From the NCBI GenBank assembly GCA_022820485.1, contig JAJEFJ010000082.1, positions 1 to 64,000 of the forward strand: 64,000 nt of DNA, read 5' to 3'. The translations under genes and the position numbers were made by a program. The notes beneath the pieces were generated by a model. It saw only the letters and a program-made list of their open reading frames with translations, searched no databases and was not told the DNA's origin. Of this stretch, positions 63,962-64,000 are shown piece after piece. The first letter of the stretch is position 1, and each line of letters begins with the position of its first letter. This DNA comes from Candidatus Latescibacterota bacterium (GTDB lineage Bacteria > Latescibacterota > UBA2968 > UBA8231).

Positions 63962-64000
63962 GTGTACCCGCCGTCAACGACGAGGGTCGCCCCGGTGGTA
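63952..64000 (-). CDS. 3' end of a short-chain dehydrogenase
   Basis: Partial gene running off the right edge. The last 15 codons read TTGATLVVDGGYTAQ and stop (TAG, 63952-63954). TG-x-x-LxVDGGY is the C-terminus of FabG-like SDRs. Nothing more can be said. The stop lies inside the palindrome. Confidence 0.7.
   Translation of the reverse strand, partial: TTGATLVVDGGYTAQ

Overview
The window is bacterial chromosome from a Gram-negative organism. It encodes a TonB-dependent receptor, a TolC-type outer-membrane channel, outer-membrane lipoproteins and HflK/HflC proteins. GC content is high except in a few AT-rich islets. The mixture is what one meets in uncultivated FCB-group or Latescibacterota/Poribacteria-like genomes: a FlgD-type Ig C-terminal domain, a fused indolepyruvate:ferredoxin oxidoreductase, Gfo/Idh/MocA and enolase-superfamily sugar enzymes, and dispersed palindromes of the GTAGGGGCGGTT type. 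That placement is inference only; there is no rRNA or tRNA gene here to test it.

Layout. 1-6.8 kb: phosphate regulon (pstA, pstB, phoU, phoB, phoR), then a cytochrome c lipoprotein and a HupE/UreJ-like membrane protein. 6.9-9.7 kb: toxin-antitoxin and nuclease islet, including a YefM-type antitoxin whose toxin is deleted down to its last residues. 9.8-15.3 kb: leftward sugar-acid operon (aldolase, ribokinase, 2-hydroxyacid dehydrogenase, galactonate-dehydratase-like enzyme) with an AT-rich SfiI-type restriction-modification pair embedded in it. 15.3-17 kb: DUF2442/DUF4160 pair and ispG. 17.2-22.8 kb: surface-polysaccharide genes, an outer-membrane protein and a Tat-exported molybdopterin oxidoreductase. 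23.3-26.7 kb: fused 2-oxoacid:ferredoxin oxidoreductase. 26.7-29.8 kb: AT-rich cluster of small accessory genes. 29.9-33.75 kb: Gfo/Idh oxidoreductases around a VapBC pair.

33.75-59.2 kb is a dense metal (probably zinc) homeostasis region: ZIP importer, an operon built on SPFH-domain proteins, CDF exporter, CzcCBA-type RND efflux, Na/Pi-type symporter, His/Asp/Glu-rich lipoprotein plus TonB receptor, a frameshifted CobW/ZigA GTPase with a WD40 partner, and znuCBA-zur. The most unusual object is a 794-residue protein at 38585-40969 that joins an SO_0444/ArsP-type efflux permease, a run of 31 Asp-His dipeptides and an SPFH (band-7) domain. It is followed in the same operon by HflC, HflK, a Leu/Ile/Val-type periplasmic binding protein and a four-helix membrane protein. 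I read this as a candidate metal-efflux or membrane-microdomain system.

59.3-64 kb: pterin carbinolamine dehydratase, a SelA-like PLP enzyme, groEL with a His-rich tail, groES, one complete SDR and the 3' end of another. A rearrangement scar upstream of znuC joins pieces of the WD40 gene and the TonB receptor gene, recording a past duplication or circle event in the zinc region.
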